Shown here piece after piece: positions 54,914-63,569 of a stretch of DNA of 64,000 bases (positions within the stretch are counted from its first letter, which is position 1; each line of letters begins with the position of its first letter). The position numbers and the translations under genes are program-made. The notes beneath the pieces are model-generated. The model had not been told where the DNA came from, made no database searches, and saw nothing but the letters and a program-made list of their open reading frames with translations. The stretch is taken from assembly GCA_024742665.1 (NCBI GenBank), contig JANSYA010000008.1, positions 1 to 64,000 on the forward strand, written 5' to 3'. The stretch is from a bacterium (GTDB lineage Bacteria > Spirochaetota > Leptospiria > Leptospirales > Leptonemataceae).

Positions 54914-55729
54914 ATGAATTTCGCGATGTCTGCCTCCCTCCAGACTCCGGGCAGTGAGCAGGAACGTCTCGCTGCTCCGAAATTTCCCGGCCCCGGCGTC
55001 TACCCGCTGCTGGATCACGATACCTGTCGGAAACGCGAGCTGGATCCGCTGGCCGTTCTGAGCGACTGGCGGGACGGCGGCATCGTGCGCTACTATCAAT
55101 GGCGGGCGAAAACCCTGTCAGATGCGGAGTATCTGGAGGTTGCGCGGGAGCTGCGGCGGCACGCGCCGGAACTGGCCCTGTTCGCCAACGATCGAATAGA
55201 GCTTGTGCTGGGTGACGATACGCGACACCGCGATCAGCCCGAAGCCGCCGTTTTTGCCGGCCTGCATCTCGGACAGGAAGACCTGCTGGCCCTTCCCGAT
55301 GCGGATCTGGAACGACTGCGGGAATTGCGCCGGCGCCGGCCGGATTTCGTATTGGGCCTGTCGACCCACGGCGTGGTTCAAATCACGGGGGCTGCACCGC
55401 AGCAGGGTTTCTGGAGCTATCTGGCCCTGGGGCCGTGTTTCCCGACGGATTCCAAACCGACCGGTCGCGATCCGGTCCTGAGTGCTGCCGAATTCCAGAC
55501 TTGCCTGGGAGGTCTGGCCGGGGCTCTGAGCGGCAGAGAACTGTCCTCTGGCTTCCCGCTGGTCTTGATCGGCGGCATCAACGGCACTAATATAGAAGAA
55601 CTTCTGAATTTGTACGCCGGCGTTCCGCACTCGGAGCGGATCCAACCGGTCGTCGCCGGGATTGGATCAACCCTGGACGCGACGCAAATTTCAGATCTTA
55701 GAGGGAAAATTCAAAAGTACAATAGTTGA
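54914..55729 (+). CDS. thiE: Thiamine-phosphate synthase-like protein (ThiE/TenI)
   Basis: The 271-residue TIM-barrel protein joins HMP diphosphate with thiazole phosphate in thiamine synthesis. Family segments visible are LFANDRIELVL, FAGLHLGQEDL, LGLSTHG and GPCFPTDSKPT, ending with LVLIGGING. At 271 residues it is longer than typical ThiE (~210), with an N-terminal extension and an insertion near 190-210. A TenI-like thiazole tautomerase role is an alternative. Its position after thiS supports thiamine synthesis. Confidence 0.82.
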   Translation: MNFAMSASLQTPGSEQERLAAPKFPGPGVYPLLDHDTCRKRELDPLAVLSDWRDGGIVRYYQWRAKTLSDAEYLEVARELRRHAPELALFANDRIELVLGDDTRHRDQPEAAVFAGLHLGQEDLLALPDADLERLRELRRRRPDFVLGLSTHGVVQITGAAPQQGFWSYLALGPCFPTDSKPTGRDPVLSAAEFQTCLGGLAGALSGRELSSGFPLVLIGGINGTNIEELLNLYAGVPHSERIQPVVAGIGSTLDATQISDLRGKIQKYNS

Positions 55730-55780
55730 CGTCCCGAGGGGACATAATATCCTTCATCTATTGTGATAGGGGAACTCGTA

Positions 55781-56587
55781 TTGAGCGGCCAGTCGGCAAA
55801 AGAAGATCGGGACTATATTCTCGAATATAAGTCCATGGACTTGAGCAACCTGAAGCGGGAAGAGCTTCTGGATGTACCGGTGGATAATGTCTCGCGGGAC
55901 GAAGCGGTCGCCGCGATCCTCGATATGATCGAGCGAAAAAACGGTCCCCATCACATTCTGTTTCTCGACCCGCTGAAGCTCATGCGCATGCGCCGCAGCA
56001 AGAAGCTGGGATTCATTTCCGACCAGGCGCGCATGATTCTGGCGGACGGCGGCGGTCTGGAATGGGCCGCGCGCAAGCTGGGCGTTCAACTGAAAGAGCG
56101 CATCCCCATGATTGCCATGATCATGGACCTCGTACGACTCGCTGCGAAAAAGGATCTGACGATCTATCTTTTGGGTTCCCGCATGGAAATTCTGGAGCGA
56201 GTCTTTTTCAATCTACAGCGCAGCTTTCCCGGCGTGCGGATCATCGGCCGCCAGGAAGGCTATTTCAACAAAGACCGCGAAGTTCTGGTGAAAGAGGCTC
56301 TGCGTAAGTCTTCTCCCGATTTGATTTTTCTCGGCCTGGGATTTCCCCTGCAGGAAGTCTGGATGCGCGACAACTGGCAGTATCTTTCGAACGCGGTTGT
56401 GATCGGCGTGGACGGTTCCTTTGATGTGCTTTCCGGCAAACAGAAGAAAGCTCCCGACGGCGTTCAACTGGCCGGTTTCGCCTGGCTCTGGCGCACCATT
56501 ACGCGCCCCTTCCTCCTGGATCGTATGTTCGCGACTATCGGCTTCTATCTGATGGTGATGTGGCGCGCCTTCAGAAAGAAGAAGTAA
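55781..56587 (+). CDS. WecG/TagA/CpsF-family glycosyltransferase
   Basis: This family (GT26) transfers N-acetylmannosaminuronate or similar sugars to a lipid-linked acceptor in polysaccharide or teichoic-acid synthesis. Signature regions are ILADGGGLEWAARKLG, IYLLGSRMEILE, FLGLGFPLQEVWM and GVDGSFDVLSGKQKKAP. The C-terminal helical segment with a Lys-rich end suggests membrane association. TTG 55781 is preferred as start (268 residues) because AGGGGA (55768-55773) lies seven bases upstream. An earlier GTG at 55763 is possible. Confidence 0.85.
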   Translation: MSGQSAKEDRDYILEYKSMDLSNLKREELLDVPVDNVSRDEAVAAILDMIERKNGPHHILFLDPLKLMRMRRSKKLGFISDQARMILADGGGLEWAARKLGVQLKERIPMIAMIMDLVRLAAKKDLTIYLLGSRMEILERVFFNLQRSFPGVRIIGRQEGYFNKDREVLVKEALRKSSPDLIFLGLGFPLQEVWMRDNWQYLSNAVVIGVDGSFDVLSGKQKKAPDGVQLAGFAWLWRTITRPFLLDRMFATIGFYLMVMWRAFRKKK

Positions 56588-56603
56588 GGTTGGCGACGCG
56601 TTC

Positions 56604-56620
56604 GCATACCTGTGGTATGC
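56604..56620. other. Small hairpin between convergent genes
   Basis: GCATACC/GGTATGC (56604-56610 with 56614-56620) forms a perfect seven-base stem between the glycosyltransferase and FlcA-like genes. No U tract follows, so termination is uncertain. Confidence 0.4.
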
Positions 56621-56661
56621 TGTTGCGCGCGAAAAGCAGGGGGCCGCGCGCGGGGCTCGTT

Positions 56662-59600
56662 TCAAATATCTTCGCGTAAATTATGCAGCACCGGCGGCAC
56701 CCAGTCGTCGATCAGGGGTTCGCGGACTTCGCCGGCGGCGCCGTACTTGAAGGCCAGCTGCACGTTCGTCCGGGCGATCTCGTTATCCAGCGACATCTTC
56801 CGGGCCGATTCGATTGCGTTATAATAATAGCGCAGGGCGTTTTGCTCCAGCTCTCTCAGATCTTGTTCGGCGCCGCCGCGGGCTTTGAGTTCGATGAACT
56901 CTTTTTCGTACACGGCTCCGATGTTATTGTAGATCGCGGCCAGGCTCAAGAAGATGTAGCGTTGTTCGTCGTTTTGCTGGTCCGGCCGCTCGATTTCGTT
57001 CGCCCGGCGTTCGAAATCGCTTTCCAGTTTCAGATAATTTCCCAGAGCCGCGCGCAGCTGGTCCGTATAAAAGTACGAATTCCCCCGGGCGATTAAGAGC
57101 ACCGGGTCGGAGTTGCTGTAGACCGGATCGATGGCTTCCCACTGGCGCAGGGCCGTTTCAAAGTCGCCGCTCACGTAGTCAATCCAGCCCGTCCAGTAGT
57201 TCAGGTGGGCCTGCGCCGCCGCGTTGTTCAGATCTTCTTCGAGGGCTCGCGTGAAGTACTCCCGGGCCCGGAGCAGCTCCCGCCGACGGTTCTGCGTTTC
57301 GACGGTTTCGGCGCCGCGACCGCGGTCCGGATAGATGCGCGTATCGGGGAAGCCGATGCGGGCTTCGTTGGAGAAACCGGCGTTGCGCAAGAAAATCAGC
57401 GATCCCAGGTTGTAGAATATTTTGCCGTAATCACCGGCCAGCAGAGTTTCGTCTTCCGGACGATTGCCGGCGGTGCTCTGAAAGCGAACGTAGATGCGCG
57501 CCGCCTCTTCGAAATAGGGGGCCGCCCGATCGAAGTCGCGCAGATCCTGGTAGTATTCGCCGATGGCGTTGACCGCCAGGTAGTGGCGCTTATCGAAATT
57601 GTGCGCGTTTTGAAATTGCTTGAGGGCCCGCAGGGATTCCTTCTGGCGCATCAGAAAACGTCCGCGCTGATAAAAGGCTTCGCCGTAGCGGCTGCCGACG
57701 ATGGTCTGGCCGTCGCGCTCTTCTTCTTTCTGGAAGACCAGCTCCAGCAGGTGCGCCGCGTTGGCTTTGACATCCAGGCCGGAGAGGGGGTCCATCGGAT
57801 CGACCTGATAGTGGATACGCAGATTGTCTTCGTCGATGTCGATATAAAAGCCGGCCAGCTTCGTGGTCAGATAGATCGGCAGATCTTCCTCTAAGCCGAG
57901 CTTGCGAATCTCGCGGTGCTTGGCCATGACCAGCCTGGGATCTCCGTTGGCTTTGTACAATTCGATGTAGGTGTTCAGCAGACCGGCGTGGCCTTTGATT
58001 TCCATCGGCGACTTTTCGATGATCTTTTCGTACTCGCGGGCGGCGGCGGCGTAGTTGCCCTGGTTGTAGTAGATCAGCCCGATGCCGGCGATCGCTTCGA
58101 CGTCGTCCGGGCGATTCATCAAAGTTAAGATCAGGCGATAGTAGTCGATAGCCAGGGCGTCGTTTTTGTAGCGCTGTCCGGCCGGGCTTTCGATGAAGTT
58201 GCGGGCCTTGTTCGAATGAAAGCGCGCCAGATTTATGAGAGTCGTGCGGCGCAGCTCCTGGTCGCGCAGGCGGTCGACGATATAGGCGCCGGGAATTTCC
58301 ACCTGCCGGCGCACGTTATCTCGATCCGTTAGAATCGCTTTGCGTCCGGCCTGGCGCTCCTGCATTTCCGGCCAGCCGATGCCGGGGATCATGCGAATCA
58401 GGGGAGCGCGACGTTCGGGAAAACTCCAGGCGCTCGCCGCGCGCTCCGAGCCGTAGTCGGGGTCGACCTGGCCGTACAGTTTAACGAAGGCCCTGTCGTA
58501 GAAGCCGGCGTTCATATAGGCGATGCCGTACCGGTTCAAATAATCCTGGTTGTATACTCCGTCCGCCGCCGCCCGGGCGCCTTCGAAGTGCTCTTCGGCC
58601 TGCGCTTTGAGTTTTAAGCGTTCACCGACGTCTGTGGTATTGCGCGCCTGGTACAGCGCCTCGAGGCCGTCGTCATAGCGGCCTTTAATGCTCAGCCAGT
58701 CATAGATCAAGGCGGAACCGATCAAGGTGCCGACCGCGAAAACCGCGGCGGCGCCCAGCAGTGCCAGCCAGCGATTGCGGGATCGGCGGCGCGCAATCTC
58801 GTCGGGACTCATCTGGTCCGCGTAGATAATCTGAACGCCGTCTTTGGTGACCTGGGAAGGCGTCGTGTCCGGGCGATAGCCCAGGCGCGCGTCGATAAAA
58901 TCCGCGATCTGATCCGGCTCGGCCTGATCGATGATCATGTTCATCAGCAGGCGCTGGTCGGGCTGCGAGATCTTTTCGTTAATGACGATGTCGATGACCG
59001 ACTTTTTGACGCCGGGCGGATAGTCGGTGAGGGCGGTCCGAATATTGGCGAGGTCTTCGTCGGTGAATTCATCGCCGATGCCGCTCTCCATCTGGGCGGC
59101 TTCGGACATCGCGTCCAGATCGCTGGTATCAAGGGTCAGGTCGCCGGGGTCGGCTGAAAGATCCGCCGGTACGCTCAGGTCCGCGCCGAGATCTCCGCCA
59201 AGGTCCAGGCCGCCGCCCAGATCCAGATCACCGGCGTCTCCCGACAGCTCCAGATCGCCCGCGTCTCCCAGGTCCGGCGCGCCGTCGGTTTCGGGCGCGC
59301 CAAAATCTCCGAAGTCTCCGAAATCCCCTGCGTCTCCAGGATCGCCCCCGGTGTCGCCGGCATCTAATCCGCCGAGATCTCCGCCTAAGTCGCTGCCGAG
59401 ATCTCCGCCAAGGTCGCCGCCAAGATCGAATTCGCCGGCACCGGAGCTGTCGCCGCCGTCGCCGGAATCTCCGAAGTCTCCCAGATCGCCCAGGTCACCG
59501 AGTTCGGTCAGATCTCCCAGGTCACCACCTGCGTCGTCTCCCGCGTCCAGCGCGTCAGCAGCGACAGTCAGTCCCGCGTCGTCGCCGAAATCCGCGGCGC

Positions 59601-60501
59601 CCGCGCCCGGATCTCCCGTATCCGTCGGCAGTCCGAAGTCGTCGGTGTCGCCACCGTCCAGCAGATCGCCCAGGTCGCCCGCGTCCCCGGCATCACCCAA
59701 ATCAGCGGGTGCGTCAAAATCGCCGAGGCCGGTCTCGTCACCGGCTCCCGCTTCTTCACCGAAGCCGGTCGGAGGCGCATCCAGATCCATGTTGGCGATG
59801 TCGCCCAGGTCCATCCCGCCGGCATCGCCCCCGGCGTCTGTGTCTCCGAGTCCCGCGTCCAGGTCGCCGCCCAGATCCCCGAGTCCGAAATCGTCTGCAC
59901 CACCGGCGTCAGCCGCTGGATCTGCGGGGCCGGCCAGGTCGCCCAGATCACCGAGGTCGCCCAGATCTCCAGCGCCGCCGTCGTCGGCCGGCGGGCTTGC
60001 ATCGAGGCCGCCGAAATCGCCCGGATCTCCGAGGCTTCCAAGATCGCCCAGATCCCCGAAATCGCCCGCGCCTTCAGCGTCCGGGGCAGGGGTGTCGCCG
60101 CCCTGATCAAAGACGAATTCATCCGGATCAGGAGTCGCGCCCGCGCCGTCGGCCGGGGGAGCAGAAGAGTCGAGCAAATCGCCCAGGTCTCCGAGATCGC
60201 CGGGATCTCCAGGCGCGTCAGACGTTCCTGAGTCACCGGCCAGGCCTTCGAGTCCTTCCAGCCCGCCGAGCGGGTCGCCTGCGGGCGATTCGCCGCCGTC
60301 AGTCGGGGTTGCTTCGAGAGAATCGAGGTCCGGCGGAACAAAAGGCTCTTCTTCCGGTTCCGGCGCGAATTCCGCCATGTCGGCGTTGAATTGCTCGAGC
60401 ATGGGCTCGAACACGCCGGTCTCCGGGGATTCATTCAACGGGCCCAGGAGATCCTGGACCTGTTCTAATTCTTCGGGTGTGAGTTCTTGCCCTTCGGCCA
60501 T
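56662..60501 (-). CDS. flcA: FlcA-like periplasmic flagellar collar TPR protein
   Basis: The 1279-residue protein has four parts. A cytoplasmic N-terminus includes a Gly-Asp-Leu-rich repeat (about 50-470). A conserved ~70-residue domain follows (about 475-550; FTDEDLANIRTALTDYPPG, then ISQPDQRLLMNMIID). One membrane helix lies near 574-596. A periplasmic region of more than 650 residues then holds TPR helix pairs, such as the YNQGNYAAAAREYEKIIE unit. This order (acidic linker, small helical domain, single anchor, TPR array) matches the spirochete flagellar collar protein FlcA (BB0326 type), which anchors the periplasmic collar around the flagellar motor. The repeat is much longer than usual. 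Assignment is by architecture and motif resemblance; a different TPR scaffold is possible. Confidence 0.62.
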   Translation of the reverse strand: MAEGQELTPEELEQVQDLLGPLNESPETGVFEPMLEQFNADMAEFAPEPEEEPFVPPDLDSLEATPTDGGESPAGDPLGGLEGLEGLAGDSGTSDAPGDPGDLGDLGDLLDSSAPPADGAGATPDPDEFVFDQGGDTPAPDAEGAGDFGDLGDLGSLGDPGDFGGLDASPPADDGGAGDLGDLGDLGDLAGPADPAADAGGADDFGLGDLGGDLDAGLGDTDAGGDAGGMDLGDIANMDLDAPPTGFGEEAGAGDETGLGDFDAPADLGDAGDAGDLGDLLDGGDTDDFGLPTDTGDPGAGAADFGDDAGLTVAADALDAGDDAGGDLGDLTELGDLGDLGDFGDSGDGGDSSGAGEFDLGGDLGGDLGSDLGGDLGGLDAGDTGGDPGDAGDFGDFGDFGAPETDGAPDLGDAGDLELSGDAGDLDLGGGLDLGGDLGADLSVPADLSADPGDLTLDTSDLDAMSEAAQMESGIGDEFTDEDLANIRTALTDYPPGVKKSVIDIVINEKISQPDQRLLMNMIIDQAEPDQIADFIDARLGYRPDTTPSQVTKDGVQIIYADQMSPDEIARRRSRNRWLALLGAAAVFAVGTLIGSALIYDWLSIKGRYDDGLEALYQARNTTDVGERLKLKAQAEEHFEGARAAADGVYNQDYLNRYGIAYMNAGFYDRAFVKLYGQVDPDYGSERAASAWSFPERRAPLIRMIPGIGWPEMQERQAGRKAILTDRDNVRRQVEIPGAYIVDRLRDQELRRTTLINLARFHSNKARNFIESPAGQRYKNDALAIDYYRLILTLMNRPDDVEAIAGIGLIYYNQGNYAAAAREYEKIIEKSPMEIKGHAGLLNTYIELYKANGDPRLVMAKHREIRKLGLEEDLPIYLTTKLAGFYIDIDEDNLRIHYQVDPMDPLSGLDVKANAAHLLELVFQKEEERDGQTIVGSRYGEAFYQRGRFLMRQKESLRALKQFQNAHNFDKRHYLAVNAIGEYYQDLRDFDRAAPYFEEAARIYVRFQSTAGNRPEDETLLAGDYGKIFYNLGSLIFLRNAGFSNEARIGFPDTRIYPDRGRGAETVETQNRRRELLRAREYFTRALEEDLNNAAAQAHLNYWTGWIDYVSGDFETALRQWEAIDPVYSNSDPVLLIARGNSYFYTDQLRAALGNYLKLESDFERRANEIERPDQQNDEQRYIFLSLAAIYNNIGAVYEKEFIELKARGGAEQDLRELEQNALRYYYNAIESARKMSLDNEIARTNVQLAFKYGAAGEVREPLIDDWVPPVLHNLREDI
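59080..60340 (-). repeat. Gly-Asp-Leu low-complexity coding repeat
   Basis: About 400 codons read as variations on GDLGDLGD and DAGDLGDF with Ala/Pro spacers. At DNA level the strings CCAGGTC, CCCAGATC and CCGAAATC recur every 9-18 bases. The unit is degenerate, so it was built by duplication and drift rather than recent slippage. The opposite strand is an open but non-coding Ser-Pro-Arg frame. Confidence 0.85.
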
Positions 60502-60675
60502 ACGATTTCGGAATTTTTGCGAATCCGCCTAAAATGTGTCAGAGACTTCGTTGAAATTATCGACACAGTAGAACAGATGCACGTCGACGATTTCTTTTTT
60601 CGCACACATTTTGGAACGCAGGGCGACCCCGGCGCGGGTCACCGAAACGCTTCCGGACGCCAAAATTGGCTCCGA

Positions 60676-61524
60676 ATGCTTCGCCGCGGGGCCGGATTTA
60701 CGCTTCTGCTGCTGATCGTGAACGCACCGCCGGGCCTGGAGGCCCGAAACGGAGATGACTGGGTCGGCGGCTATAATTCGGCCGAAGCCGGTCTGGAAGA
60801 CGCCCTGGACACCGGCCGGCGGAAACGCGTTTACAGTCTGCATAATATCGAAACCCTGCGCCGGGCCGTGCGCCCGCGCTACGTTCGCATCGTCAACTCC
60901 CGGCACTACGCGAGCGGCGGCGGCGAATACCTCGAAAAGGGCATACTGTTTACTTTCGCGAGCTACCGTTCCCGTAAAGTCTATTTGTCGGGGGACTTTA
61001 ATAACTGGGGGCTGATCCCCATGCGGCGCAATCAGATGGGCGTCTACTACCACGTGTTGCCTGTGCGCGAAATCGAACTGGGCGAAAAGATCGAAAAGTA
61101 TCGTTACAAATTTCAAATCGACGGAATCTGGGCCCACGATCCTTCGCACCCCAACCGGGTCGACGACGGCCTGGGCGGCTATATCTCGGAGTACCTGCTG
61201 GATGACATCGACGTGGATCGTCAGATCAGCGTGCGGGTGCTCAAAGAAGTTGAACCGGCGGCAGAGCGCCTGGTGGAATTCGCGATCTATCTGCCCGGCG
61301 TCGAAAACCTGTCCCTGGTCGGCGATTTCAATAACTGGAATCCGGAACACGATCTGATGCGCAAAGGTCCGGACGGCATCTTTCGTCTGCGTTTGCGCCT
61401 GCGGCCGGATCAGTACGTGTACAAGTACGTCGCCGACGGCAAGTGGATGCTCGACAAATTCAACGAAGACGCGCGCTTTCATCAGGGGATCGGCGAGCTG
61501 TGTTCGTATATTGATCTGAAGTGA
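60676..61524 (+). CDS. Exported protein with two glycogen-binding (CBM48/AMPK-type) domains
   Basis: The 282-residue protein from ATG 60676 has a signal peptide (about 1-23, cleavage after LEA). Two immunoglobulin-like E-set domains of the AMPK1-CBM/isoamylase type follow. Their signatures are VYLSGDFNNWG (near 102-112) and LSLVGDFNNWN (near 213-223), each followed by the typical YRYKFQIDGIW or YVYKYVADGKWM strand. Such domains bind glycogen or other alpha-glucans, but here they are exported and no catalytic domain follows. The upstream open extension is not counted, since it overlaps the divergent flcA-like start. No ribosome site is clear. Confidence 0.8.
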   Translation: MLRRGAGFTLLLLIVNAPPGLEARNGDDWVGGYNSAEAGLEDALDTGRRKRVYSLHNIETLRRAVRPRYVRIVNSRHYASGGGEYLEKGILFTFASYRSRKVYLSGDFNNWGLIPMRRNQMGVYYHVLPVREIELGEKIEKYRYKFQIDGIWAHDPSHPNRVDDGLGGYISEYLLDDIDVDRQISVRVLKEVEPAAERLVEFAIYLPGVENLSLVGDFNNWNPEHDLMRKGPDGIFRLRLRLRPDQYVYKYVADGKWMLDKFNEDARFHQGIGELCSYIDLK

Positions 61525-61558
61525 TTGACGCGGTCGCCCCGGCCGCCAGAGTCACGGC

Positions 61559-63556
61559 GTGTCTCGCCCGACTTTGAATCTACTCCGTTCGATCTCATTC
61601 GCGGGGGTCTTGCTTGCACTGCCGCTGGCGGCGGATCCCGCCCGGGGGACTCGCAACGAGCTGCCGGATCTGGAATTCGTGCATCCGCTGGAAGGGCCGG
61701 TGCACATCAGCGGCAGCTTCGGAGAGTACCGCAAATTCAGTCGCTATCATCACGGGCTGGACTATAAGACTTTCAATCGAAACGGACTGGTGGTACGCAC
61801 GCCCCTGGCCGGCGTCGTCGAACGGGTCCACGTTTCGCGGCGCGGCTACGGCAACGGTCTTTTTTTGCTGAGCCCCGGCGGCGTTCGCACGACCTATGGC
61901 CATCTCAACGATTTTCTGTGTCCGGGAGCCGCGGGTACGAAACGCGCTGCGCTGGAAGATTTGCGCCGGGCGATCGAATTCTTAACTTATCATCGGGGAG
62001 TCTTTATAAAAATTCCGACCTGGTTTCGCTTTCAATCCGGCGAATGCATCGCGCGCAGCGGCGAGTCGGGATCCGGCGCGCCCCATTTACATTTCGAAGT
62101 TCAGAAGAACGGTCGCTATATCGATCCGCTTTTTCTGCGCGGCATGGAGATTCCGGATACGAGTCCGCCGACCATGCTGAGTCTGTACGTCGAGGACGCT
62201 CGCGGCGTGCAGCGCCTGCCGGTGCGTTTGCGGAGCGAGCCGCCGGAATCCGATCAGACGGAAAGCTCAGCCGTCCAGCCCAAATTTGAAGCATCCGTCG
62301 AGGCGGGGACCGAAACGCCGGCCGAGCCGCGTCGGGTCTACTATGAACTGGATCCGGACGCGCGTCTGGAATGGACTCCAGGTAAATGGGTGCGCTATCT
62401 GGTCGGCGGCTACGATACGATGGCCGCTCGCAACCGCAACGGCCTGCGCAGCATGACCCTCAGCGTCGATGGCCGCGAAACATTTCGCCACGAACTGGAC
62501 GCGATTCTCCGCCGGGACCTCGCGCGATCCGGCCGGGTCTATCACACCGCTCGCACGGTGATCGGTCGCGAGTACGTCTATCTCTTGTATCCCGGCGGTC
62601 CGCGGTCGGGCTTTTCGCACCGCAGCAGCGCGCCGATTCGGGTGAGTCTGGGCGACGCTTCGGGGAATCAAGCGATTCTGGAAACGACGCTGCCCGCCGG
62701 ACCCGATGCGATCCGGGCCGCGGATTCAAATGAGGGAAGCGGCGCCCGCGTCGCATTACGTCCGATCGCCGCGGGTCGTTCGACCGTGCTGGAAACCAGC
62801 GGGCCCCGCGCGAGCCTGCGCGTTACATTCGGCCCGCGCAGCCTGCACGAAGACGCCCGGGCCGGCCTGTCGATTTCCGATCGCCTGCCGGTGGCCGCTC
62901 GAAAAAACGTGCGCGTTTTGCGTTCAGACCGCGGACGAGCTGAAATTAGCAATCCGGCTCCGAAAGATCCGGCCGCTTCCGACGCATCGAAGGCTCCCGT
63001 GTATCAGCTGGAAGGTCCGGTCGTCACTCTTACGGGCCGGGATTTATTTTATCGCAGCGGGGCGCGGGCGGAAGCCTGGTTTCAGGCCGAGAGCTCCGAC
63101 GCGGAAGGGACAGTCGCCCTCTACGTGTACCACGAGACTGTGGGCCGCTGGCTGCTGCTCGCGTATCCCTATCGCGAAGAGCAGGGCCGCATGTACTATC
63201 GCTTTCCCTTTCGTTATGAGGGCAGTCTCGCGCAGCTGCGGGATTTGAGTCCGCCGCGGATTCTACAGCCGTCTTTGTGGAAGCCGCCGACTTTATACAG
63301 CGAAAACAAAAGCGAAATCGTGCGCGAGTTTATGGTGATCGATCGTGGCAGCGGCTTCAGTCGTGCGAATACGCAGGTCTTATTGGATGGTCGAGCGATG
63401 CCCTTTCAGTGGATACCGGACCGCGCGGCGCTCCAGGTTCGACTGCCCCCGGCGATGATCCCCGATCGCGGCGTTATGCTATCGGTGCGCGCGGGCGATC
63501 ACAGCGGGAATTTCTCGCCGTGGCAATTCGATTTTCTGGCACCGCCGCCGCGCTGA
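61559..63556 (+). CDS. Secreted M23-family (LytM-like) protein
   Basis: The 665-residue exported protein has a signal peptide (about 1-25). Its LytM/M23 endopeptidase domain has HHGLDY (near 64-69), YGHL, and HLHFEV (near 176-181), so the zinc ligands appear intact and cleavage of peptidoglycan peptides is expected. The C-terminal ~470 residues have several beta-sandwich-like segments without a recognised family, perhaps anchoring or targeting the enzyme. The start is GTG 61559, 34 bases after the glycogen-binding-domain gene, so the two may be one operon. Confidence 0.86.
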   Translation: MSRPTLNLLRSISFAGVLLALPLAADPARGTRNELPDLEFVHPLEGPVHISGSFGEYRKFSRYHHGLDYKTFNRNGLVVRTPLAGVVERVHVSRRGYGNGLFLLSPGGVRTTYGHLNDFLCPGAAGTKRAALEDLRRAIEFLTYHRGVFIKIPTWFRFQSGECIARSGESGSGAPHLHFEVQKNGRYIDPLFLRGMEIPDTSPPTMLSLYVEDARGVQRLPVRLRSEPPESDQTESSAVQPKFEASVEAGTETPAEPRRVYYELDPDARLEWTPGKWVRYLVGGYDTMAARNRNGLRSMTLSVDGRETFRHELDAILRRDLARSGRVYHTARTVIGREYVYLLYPGGPRSGFSHRSSAPIRVSLGDASGNQAILETTLPAGPDAIRAADSNEGSGARVALRPIAAGRSTVLETSGPRASLRVTFGPRSLHEDARAGLSISDRLPVAARKNVRVLRSDRGRAEISNPAPKDPAASDASKAPVYQLEGPVVTLTGRDLFYRSGARAEAWFQAESSDAEGTVALYVYHETVGRWLLLAYPYREEQGRMYYRFPFRYEGSLAQLRDLSPPRILQPSLWKPPTLYSENKSEIVREFMVIDRGSGFSRANTQVLLDGRAMPFQWIPDRAALQVRLPPAMIPDRGVMLSVRAGDHSGNFSPWQFDFLAPPPR

Positions 63557-63569
63557 TTCTGAATCGGCC

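Noticed and set aside
59027..60106. Long plus-strand frame rich in Ser-Pro-Arg
   Set aside because: It is the antisense of the Gly-Asp-Leu repeat of the FlcA-like gene. The composition follows from the repeat and there is no ribosome site.
59080..60340. Possible CRISPR array
   Set aside because: The repeats are short, degenerate, in frame and lack unique spacers; they encode a low-complexity protein segment.
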